A DNA stretch of 9,626 nucleotides from an uncultured Bacteroidales bacterium (GCA_946530505.1 CAMNAD010000049.1:1-9626), one strand, 5' to 3'. Positions 1 to 7,243 are shown, numbered from the stretch's first letter. Numbers and translations: made by a program. The notes: generated by a model not told the origin, from the letters alone.

Positions 1-1
1 C

Positions 2-1738
2 CGTTCGGTGCGTGGATATATTGCGAACTACGACATCGCCGACAGTGTACTCATAGACAATGTAGGCACGATACTTACAGACTCCGAAAGCAGTTTCGGC
101 AACGGTGTAAAAGTTTCCGTGCTCAACGAAACCGGCGGCCGCGAGGTCATAATGCACGACGGGCTCTCCGCCCACGAGGCATATATGATTGCCCTTTACA
201 GGCATCGTCCGGCCTTCGTGGAGAAGATGAACGCTATCATCTGCGACTATGTAAAGGGAGTCGGATCCTCGCGCGGGACTATAGGTAAAGGGACGGTCAT
301 CACCGGTACGGCGGAAATCCGCAATGTCCGAATAGGAGAATGTGCAAGAATAAACGGTGCCTCCCTCCTTGTCAACGGTTCAGTCAACAGCAGCGTCGAC
401 GCTCCCGTCACCATAGGACAGAGCGTCATCTGCGAAGATTTCATTGTCTCCGGAGGTAGTTCGGTGACCGATGCCGCGACACTCACCCGCTGCTTCGTCG
501 GTCAGGCTTGCCGTTTCGGCCACGGCTATTCCGCCAGCGACTCCCTCTTCTTCTGCAACTGCCAGGGCGAGAACGGAGAAGCCTGCGCAATATTCGCAGG
601 ACCATACACCGTAACCCATCACAAAAGCACCTTGCTCATCGCTGGTATGTTTTCCTTCATGAACGCAGGATCCGGCTCAAACCAGAGCAACCATATGTAC
701 AAACTCGGTCCCATACATCAGGGCACTCTCGAGCGCGGAGCCAAGACTTCGTCCGATTCCTACATTCTCTGGCCTGCACGCGTCGGGGCGTTCTCCCTCG
801 TAATGGGCCGGCACGTCACCCACTCCGACACCACCAACCTCCCCTTCTCCTATCTGATCGAGAAGGGTGAAACCTCATACCTTGCTCCGGGAGTCAACCT
901 GCGCAGCGTGGGCACCATACGCGATGCAAAGAAATGGCCCAGGCGCGACGCCCGCACAGGAGCGGTTAAGGACGACTTCATCAACTACAACCTGCTCTCC
1001 CCCTTCACCATCCAGAAGATGATAAAGGGCCTGCAGACGCTGGAGAACCTGCGTTACGCCAGCGGCGAACTCTCGGACGTTTACTCCTTCCACAGCGTGA
1101 AGATTACCAACTCCGCCCTGAAACGCGGAATGGAGCTTTACCGCATTGCCATCGACAAGTTTATGGGGAACTCTCTTATCTCCCGTCTGCAGGAAGCAGA
1201 CGGCAGTTTCGGGGAACTCAACGAAGCAAGACTCCAGGCAAAACTCCGCCCGGACACCCCGGTCGGTTCCGGGGAATGGGTGGATATCAGCGGCCTGATT
1301 GCCCCGAAAAGCGAGATTGCGGCCTTGATGAACGGCATCGAACGCGGAGAAATCATCAGCCTTTCCCAAATCCGCGAAGCCTTCCGGAGCATGGCGGACA
1401 ATTACTACAGCTACGAATGGACTTGGGTGTTCCAGCATATACAGCAACTCTACGGCATAAATCCTTCCAAGATGACCAGGGAAGATGCCATACGGCTGAT
1501 AGAGATTTGGAAGAAAGCCGTGGTCAGCCTGGACAATATGATTTACGAAGATGCCCGCAAGGAGTTCAACCTTGCATCCAAGACAGGATTCGGCGCAGAC
1601 GGCGACAAAGAACAGAAGGAAAGCGACTTTGAACAGGTTCGCGGAGACTTCGAGAGCAACGATTTCGTCCGCTCGGTTCTCGACCACATCAAGGCCAAGA
1701 CCGAACTTGGAGAAATGGCCGTCAGCGCTCTCGGATAG
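2..1738 (+). CDS. DUF4954-type left-handed beta-helix protein, 5' end missing
   Basis: The frame is open from base 2 to a TAG at 1736-1738. The first possible start inside the window is a GTG at 8, but the reading frame continues to the left edge and the visible part begins in mid-domain, so I treat it as a 5'-truncated gene. About 578 codons are visible; from memory the family is longer, around 650 residues. Bases 275-850 encode short hexapeptide-like repeats rich in G, V and I (for example IGKGTVITG, then VRIGECARINGA), the pattern of a left-handed beta helix as in LpxA-like acyltransferases. Bases 602-730 carry the family-typical stretch GPYTVTHHKS ... GSNQSNHMYKLGPIHQG. The last third is helical. 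I recognise this as the DUF4954 family, common in Bacteroidota and without a proven function. A sugar-nucleotide or acyltransferase role is only a guess from the fold. Its 3' end overlaps the convergent neighbour. Confidence 0.82.
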   Translation, partial: RSVRGYIANYDIADSVLIDNVGTILTDSESSFGNGVKVSVLNETGGREVIMHDGLSAHEAYMIALYRHRPAFVEKMNAIICDYVKGVGSSRGTIGKGTVITGTAEIRNVRIGECARINGASLLVNGSVNSSVDAPVTIGQSVICEDFIVSGGSSVTDAATLTRCFVGQACRFGHGYSASDSLFFCNCQGENGEACAIFAGPYTVTHHKSTLLIAGMFSFMNAGSGSNQSNHMYKLGPIHQGTLERGAKTSSDSYILWPARVGAFSLVMGRHVTHSDTTNLPFSYLIEKGETSYLAPGVNLRSVGTIRDAKKWPRRDARTGAVKDDFINYNLLSPFTIQKMIKGLQTLENLRYASGELSDVYSFHSVKITNSALKRGMELYRIAIDKFMGNSLISRLQEADGSFGELNEARLQAKLRPDTPVGSGEWVDISGLIAPKSEIAALMNGIERGEIISLSQIREAFRSMADNYYSYEWTWVFQHIQQLYGINPSKMTREDAIRLIEIWKKAVVSLDNMIYEDARKEFNLASKTGFGADGDKEQKESDFEQVRGDFESNDFVRSVLDHIKAKTELGEMAVSALG

Positions 1739-3539
1739 AAGAGTCGAGGATCTGCGCGATATCCTTCACCGGGATATCCGAATACTTGCCGAAGGTGCTC
1801 TGGCACAGAGGGCAGGCGGTAACGATCATATCGGGATCGCCTGCTTTCAGATTGTTGAGCGAATTAACGGTGATATCCTTGCGCTTTTCGAAGCTGAGCG
1901 ACAGGCTGCCCAGAGAACCGCCGCAGCAGATGCTCTCATTGCGGTTTTTCGCAGCTTCGACCAAGGTTCCCACAGCCGACACTGCGGAGCGCGGAGCATC
2001 GTAAATGCCGCATCCGCGTCCCAGCTCGCAAGGGTCGTGGTATGCGAGTTTCAAAGCCTCGTCCCTGCTGACGTGCAGCCGCTGGGAGTGGATCAGTTCA
2101 TCGAAGAATACGCTGTGGTGCACAACATAGATTCCGGAAAGATTGTATTTATCCTTGAATATCTTGTAGCAGATAGGACAGCTCAGAAGGAGGATGTCGC
2201 AGCCGGAATTCCTGATAATCTCCCGATTCACACGGGCCATCTCGCGGGCCTGTTCCCTGCGACCGGCCAGCATCATGGGGCGTCCGCAGCAAAGGCCGCC
2301 CTCCGGATCCATCATGGTCCAGGAGATACCAGCCTTGTCGAGTACGGAGCCTACCGCCTTGCGTATGCCGGGAGTGAGATGCGTCATGCAGCCTGCAAAA
2401 TACAGCACCTTGGCCGTTCCGATGCGGTTCAGATGATCTTCGGCAGATAATTTCGAATAGTGCTGGTTGATGCCGTATGAACGCATGGAACGCTGCGCGA
2501 GACGCATCTGCGGGCCGTCAACCTCAACCTGGCAGACCTGGGTGCACTTTCCGCACATCAGGCACTTGTCGCTGATCTCCTCTATGCGTTTCTCGTTCCC
2601 CCGCCTCAACTGCCTGTTCAGGTAAACAGTGCAGTCTTTGAGATTCTCCTTGCGCACGCTCATGGGGCAGGCGTCTATGCACACTCCGCAACCGGGGCAG
2701 GAATAGAACTGCACACGTGCGAAGCCCTTGCGCGGATGAAGAATATGCAGACCTGCATTGCGCATGGGGATCAGCATCATCTCGGCAGGTATGTGCATGT
2801 AGCGCGTGAACGGAAGAACCGTCATGAACACGCCGAGCGCTATGGAGTACGCCCACCAGGTAGGCAGGTAATTCAGTTCGTTCCCGAGGAACTGGCGGAA
2901 AATCCAGTTCATGGGAAGGGTAAGGAAACTGCCGCCGCTGATATGCGCGGTAAAACTCTCACAGAGCAGGCGGAGCGGGAAAATGGCCCACAGAGAGTAC
3001 AGGCCGATGGTATCCAGCAGGCTGGCGCGTGTTGTACGGCGCATGCCGAACCAGCGCGAGCGCACCCTCTTGATCATCGCCAGAACTATTCCGCTGAGTA
3101 TGACAAGCAGGAACAGGTCCATCAGGAAAAAGAGTACCGCTCCCTGTATTGTAGATTCCGTTTCCGCAACAAAGAAGTTGAAGAAGATGGGATAGTAGAA
3201 AAGCCGGATGCGGTGGGGCAGGAAGAGCATCACCTCTATATGTCCGAGGAGGATGATCATGAACCATCCGAAGGCAATGCTGGAGTGCATGTAGCCCAGC
3301 ACCTTGTTGCGCTTCCATAACTTGACGTGCAGCAGGCAGTTGAGAAAGATATCCTTGACATTCTTCCAAGCGGTTTTGGGCGTTACAAGGGATATCAGGA
3401 ACTTGCGCCTGTCATCACGCGGAAGTTGCACCAGGATGCGTATTATCCCATAGACACAGTAGCCCAGCACGAAAATCATTCCTATAAGGAACGGCAGCAC
3501 GAAGGGATGGAATCCGTTGCTGAAACGATCTACTATCAT
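1722..3539 (-). CDS. Membrane-bound HdrE-HdrC-HdrB-like (DsrMK-like) fusion oxidoreductase
   Basis: 605 residues with three modules. Residues 1-250 hold five likely membrane segments (about 14-37, 81-106, 133-157, 174-195, 226-247). The K/R-rich loops (38-80, 158-173) and the Fe-S part would all lie in the cytoplasm, which puts the N-terminus outside, as in NarI. H85, H100 and H249 (RYMHIP) sit where NarI/HdrE/DsrM proteins hold haem b ligands. Residues 281-336 hold two [4Fe-4S] motifs: C281/284/287/291 and C326/329/332/336, the second not followed by proline. Residues 384-579 hold two complete CCG motifs: C384, CCG 417-419, C454/C457 and C504, CCG 538-540, C576/C579. These suit non-cubane clusters as in HdrB/HdrD. 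The protein is therefore like HdrE fused to HdrD, or DsrM to DsrK, and should exchange electrons between menaquinone and a cytoplasmic redox centre. It is last in the operon; its ATG overlaps the previous stop as ATGA. Confidence 0.88.
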   Translation of the reverse strand: MIVDRFSNGFHPFVLPFLIGMIFVLGYCVYGIIRILVQLPRDDRRKFLISLVTPKTAWKNVKDIFLNCLLHVKLWKRNKVLGYMHSSIAFGWFMIILLGHIEVMLFLPHRIRLFYYPIFFNFFVAETESTIQGAVLFFLMDLFLLVILSGIVLAMIKRVRSRWFGMRRTTRASLLDTIGLYSLWAIFPLRLLCESFTAHISGGSFLTLPMNWIFRQFLGNELNYLPTWWAYSIALGVFMTVLPFTRYMHIPAEMMLIPMRNAGLHILHPRKGFARVQFYSCPGCGVCIDACPMSVRKENLKDCTVYLNRQLRRGNEKRIEEISDKCLMCGKCTQVCQVEVDGPQMRLAQRSMRSYGINQHYSKLSAEDHLNRIGTAKVLYFAGCMTHLTPGIRKAVGSVLDKAGISWTMMDPEGGLCCGRPMMLAGRREQAREMARVNREIIRNSGCDILLLSCPICYKIFKDKYNLSGIYVVHHSVFFDELIHSQRLHVSRDEALKLAYHDPCELGRGCGIYDAPRSAVSAVGTLVEAAKNRNESICCGGSLGSLSLSFEKRKDITVNSLNNLKAGDPDMIVTACPLCQSTFGKYSDIPVKDIAQILDSSIRER

Positions 3540-3874
3540 AGCACGCCCTCCACATTATCGTAAAGACGGCACACGGTAAGAATCACCATGCGCGTATTGA
3601 TGCCCCTGGGGCAGACCATCGTGCATTTTCCACAGAGCATGCAATGCGAAAGCATCTGCTCGACTTCCTGGTTACGCCCCCTCTGAAGGTCTATCAGAAG
3701 TTTGCGCACGCTCATGCCTGAATACCCGGCTGCGGTGCAGGTAGCGCTGCAACTGCCGCAGGCAATGCAGGTCGCGGCCGTAGGCTCGATCCTGCACAGT
3801 TTATCGTACAGCCTTAAATCTTGTTTGTCCAGTTCTATTGCCGAACTGGGATTGAGTCCGAAACCGAAATCCAT
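3536..3874 (-). CDS. Small HdrC-like double [4Fe-4S] ferredoxin protein
   Basis: 112 residues, soluble, with two classic cluster motifs: C36/C39/C42/C46 and C78/C81/C84/C88 (the latter followed by P, the former by T). Between them lies the HdrC-type linker (residues 50-75), with SVRKLLIDLQRG leading to a short helix before the second motif. This is about the minimal HdrC domain, shorter than methanogen HdrC (roughly 185 residues from memory). Its start is fixed by TAATG overlap with the HdrA-like gene upstream, and its stop overlaps the ATG of the membrane fusion gene as ATGA. Inferred role: an electron wire between the FAD subunit and the membrane fusion subunit, since the HdrA-like partner has lost its own ferredoxin domains. 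This is the second HdrC-like protein of the operon and clearly different from the first. Confidence 0.88.
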   Translation of the reverse strand: MDFGFGLNPSSAIELDKQDLRLYDKLCRIEPTAATCIACGSCSATCTAAGYSGMSVRKLLIDLQRGRNQEVEQMLSHCMLCGKCTMVCPRGINTRMVILTVCRLYDNVEGVL

Positions 3875-4890
3875 TACCTGCGGGATTTAAGATAGTTGTA
3901 CACATTCAAAGCGGCGCTGCGCGCTTCGGCAATAGTCTCGGGGATGGTCTTGGGGCCTGTGCACGTGCCGGCGAAGAATACTCCGTCCCGGTCGGATTCG
4001 GTGATGGAAGCGATATTGTCCTTGCTGCGGAAGAATCCGTCCTCGTCGACAGGAAGGGATACTGCCTGCAGCAATTGCTGATTCTCCTTGTTGCATACAA
4101 TCCCGGCCATGAGCACGAGCAGGTCGAGCCTGACCTTCACGGGCTTGCCCACAAGGGTGTCTTCCGCTTTTACCAGCACGCGGCCGTCTATGGTTTCCGA
4201 AACCTCGGAGACACGTCCGCGGATGAAATGGATTCCGTAGTCCTTTTGCGCGTTTATGTAGAAATCTTCGTACTTCTTGCCGAACAGGCGGAGATCCATG
4301 TAGAAGCAGTAAATCTCTGCGTTCGGGAACTTTTCCTTCATTTCTATCGCCTGCTTGATGGCCGTGATGCAGCAGACCTTCGAGCACTGGGTATTGCCGG
4401 CCTTCACATCCCTGGAGCCGACGCAATGCACGAATCCTATCGCAGAGGGTTTTTCAGGCACACGTGAGTCGCTGCCGGTATTGAACCAGTTCTCCAGGTC
4501 GCGGTTGGTAATCACACGGTCGTAAACTCCATAGCCGTATTCCTCCTTCTTTTCCGCCTCGAAGAGTTTGAACCCGGTGGCGAACACGACCGCCTTGCAG
4601 GGAACGGCGGCCCCATCGCTGAGGACGACGGAATATCCTTTCTGCAGCCTGTTAATGGATGCTATTTCGGTTTCGAGATGGATTTCGACGTCTTTCAGTG
4701 CACTCTCGTATGGCTCCAGGACCTTGCGCGCCGGGGTCATATCGGGGAACAGACAGTTCCATTGTGCCACATGCCCTCCCAGCGAAGAACTCTTCTCCAC
4801 TATCACGGGTGAAAGCCCGAGTTCCTTCAACTCCCGGGCAGTTTCCAAACCGGCGATTCCGCCTCCGACGACAAGTACTATTTCTTTCAT
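3874..4890 (-). CDS. HdrA-like FAD oxidoreductase, short form without ferredoxin domains
   Basis: 338 residues counted from the ATG at 4890. An in-frame ATG at 4902 would add MLLN and overlap the upstream gene by ten bases. I prefer 4890 because the protein then starts right before the FAD strand (EIVLVVGGGIAG, residues 3-14) and lies two bases after the upstream stop. VEKSSSLGGH (31-40) fits the adenosine ribose-binding turn. FVHCVGSRD (153-161) and CSKVCC (169-174) give C156-x12-C169-x3-C173-C174, which is the spacing I recall for the unusual [4Fe-4S] site in the thioredoxin-reductase-like domain of methanogen HdrA. DLRLFGKKYEDFY (199-211) and GTCTGPKTIPETIAEA (308-323) are also HdrA-typical. 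Unlike methanogen HdrA it has no N- or C-terminal ferredoxin motifs, as in QmoA-like and sulfur-oxidation sHdrA proteins. It is probably the flavin hub of the complex. I see no evidence for ferredoxin-dependent bifurcation. Confidence 0.87.
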   Translation of the reverse strand: MKEIVLVVGGGIAGLETARELKELGLSPVIVEKSSSLGGHVAQWNCLFPDMTPARKVLEPYESALKDVEIHLETEIASINRLQKGYSVVLSDGAAVPCKAVVFATGFKLFEAEKKEEYGYGVYDRVITNRDLENWFNTGSDSRVPEKPSAIGFVHCVGSRDVKAGNTQCSKVCCITAIKQAIEMKEKFPNAEIYCFYMDLRLFGKKYEDFYINAQKDYGIHFIRGRVSEVSETIDGRVLVKAEDTLVGKPVKVRLDLLVLMAGIVCNKENQQLLQAVSLPVDEDGFFRSKDNIASITESDRDGVFFAGTCTGPKTIPETIAEARSAALNVYNYLKSRR

Positions 4891-4892
4891 AT

Positions 4893-5963
4893 TCAGCAGC
4901 ATTTGAGGACCGTGGGAAGGCCCGGTTTCTTAAGATCTTTTTCGTTCAGTCCGAGGTATTTCTTAGAGGGATCATAGGGTATGCCTATCTTGTCGAGCAA
5001 AGGCTCGGGGCCTACCTGATGCACCTGCAGGCCGAGATCCCACGGATCCACGCCAAGCACCATGCCGGCAAGTTCTTCATAAGTGAACACGGGGATGCCG
5101 TGCCCGTCCTTGCCGTAGGTCTTTCCTTCCATCTCGGAAATCACATACTGCCAGCGATCCAGGAAGAAGGGGCATCCCGGGCAGTTGGTGATGATCATGT
5201 CAGGATGATAGGGCTCCATCGACTCGAACTTCTTGTGCGTGTTCGACACGGAGTAGCCGCGGTTGGCCTTCACCAGATACTGACGGAATCCGAAGCCGCA
5301 GCAATGCCTGCGCTCGGGATAGTCTATCACTTTTCCTCCCCAGGCCTCTGCCATTCCGCTCAGCACGCAGGGATATTCCGCCCCGCCTACGCCCTTGTGA
5401 GGGAACATCTTGGAATAGTGGCAGCCTATATGCTCGACCACCCTCAGGGGTTCGCCCGTATCCTTGTTCACAAGTTGGTATTTGGCTCGCGCGGCTATCT
5501 CTTCGCGGAACTTGTAGACAAGGTCGCTGGCGTGAGCCACATACTCGGGTTTCTCGAATTCCCTCCGGCAAGCTTTCCAGAGTTTCTCGCGTATGCGGGC
5601 CTCCAGTTCGGGAAACTCGCGCCAGGTTTCCAGAATCTCAGTATAGTTGCCGAAGGAGGTGATGCAGGAAGTCACAAGATTCTTGTATCCGGCTTCGGTC
5701 ATAAGCGCGAACTGGCGCGCCACTATGGTCATGGCTGTTTCCTGCGGTATAGTATCGGCATGATAGGCGATTCCTCCGCAGGTGGTGTGGTGGGCGGATT
5801 CATAGATGTCCCTGCCCAGCATATCGCGGCATATCTTCAGGAAGTAATGCTCCGACGCAGGGAAGAAACTCTGCCTGATGCAGCTCCGTACGTAGAACCA
5901 GTGATCGTCCGGAATCTCTTTCTGGTAATCCGACCATATTTTCTGTTTGCCCTGATATATCAT
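4893..5963 (-). CDS. HdrB-like CCG-domain protein with degenerate first motif
   Basis: 356 residues, soluble. The second CCG motif is complete: C181, C221-C222-G223, C261 and C264 (TNCPGCPFF), which fits a non-cubane [4Fe-4S] cluster as known for HdrB. The first is degenerate: C28, then T61-C62-G63 instead of CCG, then C100 with S103 in place of the last cysteine. So probably only one active-type cluster is held, or the first is bound in another way. The protein is longer than methanogen HdrB (about 300 residues), with extra sequence after residue 290 and an unusual C-terminal KCC. The ATG overlaps the stop of the 236-residue HdrC-like gene as ATGA, and the downstream HdrA-like gene follows at once. 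HdrB proteins are the disulfide-reducing subunit in methanogens; here the substrate is unknown. Confidence 0.87.
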   Translation of the reverse strand: MIYQGKQKIWSDYQKEIPDDHWFYVRSCIRQSFFPASEHYFLKICRDMLGRDIYESAHHTTCGGIAYHADTIPQETAMTIVARQFALMTEAGYKNLVTSCITSFGNYTEILETWREFPELEARIREKLWKACRREFEKPEYVAHASDLVYKFREEIAARAKYQLVNKDTGEPLRVVEHIGCHYSKMFPHKGVGGAEYPCVLSGMAEAWGGKVIDYPERRHCCGFGFRQYLVKANRGYSVSNTHKKFESMEPYHPDMIITNCPGCPFFLDRWQYVISEMEGKTYGKDGHGIPVFTYEELAGMVLGVDPWDLGLQVHQVGPEPLLDKIGIPYDPSKKYLGLNEKDLKKPGLPTVLKCC

Positions 5964-6670
5964 AGCGAGCCCTCCTCATTGTTGAAATGTCCCCTTGAGC
6001 AATGCTCGAAGGTGTATTTTGTATATTCTTCCATGCTCATCCCCATCTCCTCCGCCTTTTTGCGCGAGCACTCCTCCACAAGATTTATGCGCTCGGTAGC
6101 GCCGGTTTCGTCGAAAATGGCCTGGAGTTCATCCAGATCTTCCTGAGGTATGGCCCTGAGGGCGCCTGTCCCCTGCCGTCCGAAGTTCGCCCCGAGGCGG
6201 TCGTATACATCCTGCTGATTGTTCAGCACCCATTCAAACACGGGGCCGGACTCGGGATGGTCTTCGTATTTATAAGTGGAAGGATGAACACAGTAGCCGA
6301 GTTTAAGCACGTTGGTCGTGAGAACTTTCGTGAGCGGATACAACTGGCGTCCCTTCTCCGATTCCGTGAAATAACCGAGTTTGGTGGAAAGATTCCGCAG
6401 CGCCATCACAACGAGTCCGGCGCCGTTCTTACGCGGACAGCGGGTGACGCAGGACATGCACTCCCCGCAATACCAGATGGTCTCGCTCTTGAGGAGCTCC
6501 AGTATCCCCTCTTCGTCCTTTCTCTGGACGGTATCCACTATCTTTCGCGGATCGTATTTGTAGAACTCCGCCGCGGGGCAGATTGCAGTGCAGGTGCCGC
6601 AGTTTATGCAGGTTTTCAGTCCCTCCTTGAAGCGGTAATCCTTCGTAAGTTCGTCGTACAGTTTACCCAT
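5960..6670 (-). CDS. HdrC-like double [4Fe-4S] protein with long C-terminal extension
   Basis: 236 residues, first gene of the minus-strand operon. Two complete cluster motifs occupy the N-terminal third: C21/C24/C27/C31-P and C68/C71/C74/C78-P, the second within IWYCGECMSC. Residues 90-236 form a mainly helical extension, rich in charged residues toward the end, that I cannot assign. It contains C127, C201 and C224, which are not in any cluster pattern I know. The total length is greater than methanogen HdrC but similar to what I remember for the first HdrC of sulfur-oxidation sHdr operons. Its start at 6670 lies 20 bases from a perfect -7 promoter box, and no longer in-frame start is needed because the N-terminus is already typical. 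Inferred role: electron transfer between the HdrA-like and HdrB-like subunits. Confidence 0.87.
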   Translation of the reverse strand: MGKLYDELTKDYRFKEGLKTCINCGTCTAICPAAEFYKYDPRKIVDTVQRKDEEGILELLKSETIWYCGECMSCVTRCPRKNGAGLVVMALRNLSTKLGYFTESEKGRQLYPLTKVLTTNVLKLGYCVHPSTYKYEDHPESGPVFEWVLNNQQDVYDRLGANFGRQGTGALRAIPQEDLDELQAIFDETGATERINLVEECSRKKAEEMGMSMEEYTKYTFEHCSRGHFNNEEGSL

Positions 6671-6680
6671 AATACACGTC

Positions 6681-6692
6681 TTGAACTTTCAA
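6681..6692. repeat. Small inverted repeat overlapping the operon promoter
   Basis: TTGAA (6681-6685) and TTCAA (6688-6692) are perfect inverted 5-base arms around a CT spacer. The right arm overlaps the TTTG half of the minus-strand -7 box, so a bound regulator would cover the predicted start region. Arms this short can arise by chance in A/T-rich DNA, so this is only a possible operator. Confidence 0.25.
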
Positions 6693-6697
6693 ATATA
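6690..6697 (-). promoter_or_regulatory. Bacteroides-type -7 promoter box for the hdr-like operon
   Basis: Read on the minus strand the site is TATATTTG, a perfect match to the Bacteroides sigma consensus TAnnTTTG. It would start transcription roughly 10-15 bases before the ATG at 6670, giving a very short leader. The -33 element is weak: CTTG at 6723-6720 is 22 bases upstream, slightly far for the usual TTTG. An A/T-rich stretch (6691-6708) covers the box and spacer. Confidence 0.55.
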
Positions 6698-6751
6698 AAA
6701 AATTATTTCCATCTTTACGCAAGATTATGACATTCGTCGGATTGCATAAGT

Positions 6752-7243
6752 ATGAAAAACAAAATCAATATCTTGTTCAAGACGCTGTATGGATTCCTGA
6801 TGACAGTTCTCGGGTTTTCTTCTTGCGACAGTATCAACGATATTATCGAGCCGAGGGAGGAATATGGGCAGCCTTACGCCGAATTCAAAATAGTCGGAGA
6901 GGTAAAATCGCAGTCCGGCAAGCCACTGAAGGGCATACGCGTAACAGTGAATCCGAGAAACAGTGATGAATATGGCCGCTATTACACTGACACCCTGTTC
7001 ACAGATTCCGACGGCAAGTATTCAAAGGAACGCCTGAAACATACCTGGCCCGATGAATTGAAAGACGCAGTCATTACCTTCGAAGATATCGACGGTACAG
7101 AAAACGGTGGAGAATTCGAGAGCGTCATCCTAGGAAAAAGCAACTTCTACGTTAAAAGAATAAAGAAGGGTTCCGGCAACTGGGACTCCGGCGACTACCT
7201 CGTCACCGCCGACGCGACCATGACCGAAAAGAAGGAAGACTGA
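6752..7243 (+). CDS. Radical SAM-associated putative lipoprotein
   Basis: 163 residues. The N-terminus is a lipoprotein signal: KNK, then a hydrophobic segment (residues 5-22), then GFSSC with the lipid-modified cysteine at C25. The -3 residue is phenylalanine, which is off the strict lipobox but acceptable in Bacteroidota. After a short linker comes EEYGQPYAEFKIVGEV (36-51), then GKPLKGIRVTVNP (56-68), an acceptor-like turn typical of a carboxypeptidase-regulatory/prealbumin-like beta sandwich, with TDSDGKY (84-90) as its closing motif. KGSGNWDSGDY (139-149) lies near the end. I recognise this as the lipoprotein partner of the Bacteroidota rSAM/lipoprotein system (TIGR04134-type, from memory). 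C25 is the only cysteine. The stop overlaps the ATG of the radical SAM gene (TGATG), so the two are translationally coupled. No convincing own promoter is seen upstream. Its function is unknown. Confidence 0.87.
   Translation: MKNKINILFKTLYGFLMTVLGFSSCDSINDIIEPREEYGQPYAEFKIVGEVKSQSGKPLKGIRVTVNPRNSDEYGRYYTDTLFTDSDGKYSKERLKHTWPDELKDAVITFEDIDGTENGGEFESVILGKSNFYVKRIKKGSGNWDSGDYLVTADATMTEKKED

Noticed and set aside
8..10. GTG as the true start of the DUF4954-type gene
   Set aside because: The frame is open to the window edge and the protein would start in mid-domain and be shorter than its family, so truncation by the window is more likely.
875..1687. A 270-codon minus-strand open frame inside the DUF4954-type gene
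   Set aside because: Shadow frame; the plus strand carries the conserved family sequence.
1551..2450. A 299-codon plus-strand open frame over the end of the DUF4954-type gene and the membrane fusion gene
   Set aside because: It overlaps two well-supported genes, has atypical composition and has no motif.
4659..6146. A 495-codon plus-strand open frame opposite the HdrB-like and HdrA-like genes
   Set aside because: It spans two genes with clear motifs on the other strand, and its own sequence is without recognisable domains.
1722..6670. Methanogen heterodisulfide reductase or archaeal origin
   Set aside because: The flanking genes and the promoter box are bacterial, the HdrA lacks its ferredoxin domains, and no methanogenesis gene is present.
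3874..6670. Flavin-based electron bifurcation by this complex
   Set aside because: No MvhD, hydrogenase, formate dehydrogenase or Flx-like electron input, and no ferredoxin insert in the HdrA-like protein, is visible in the window.
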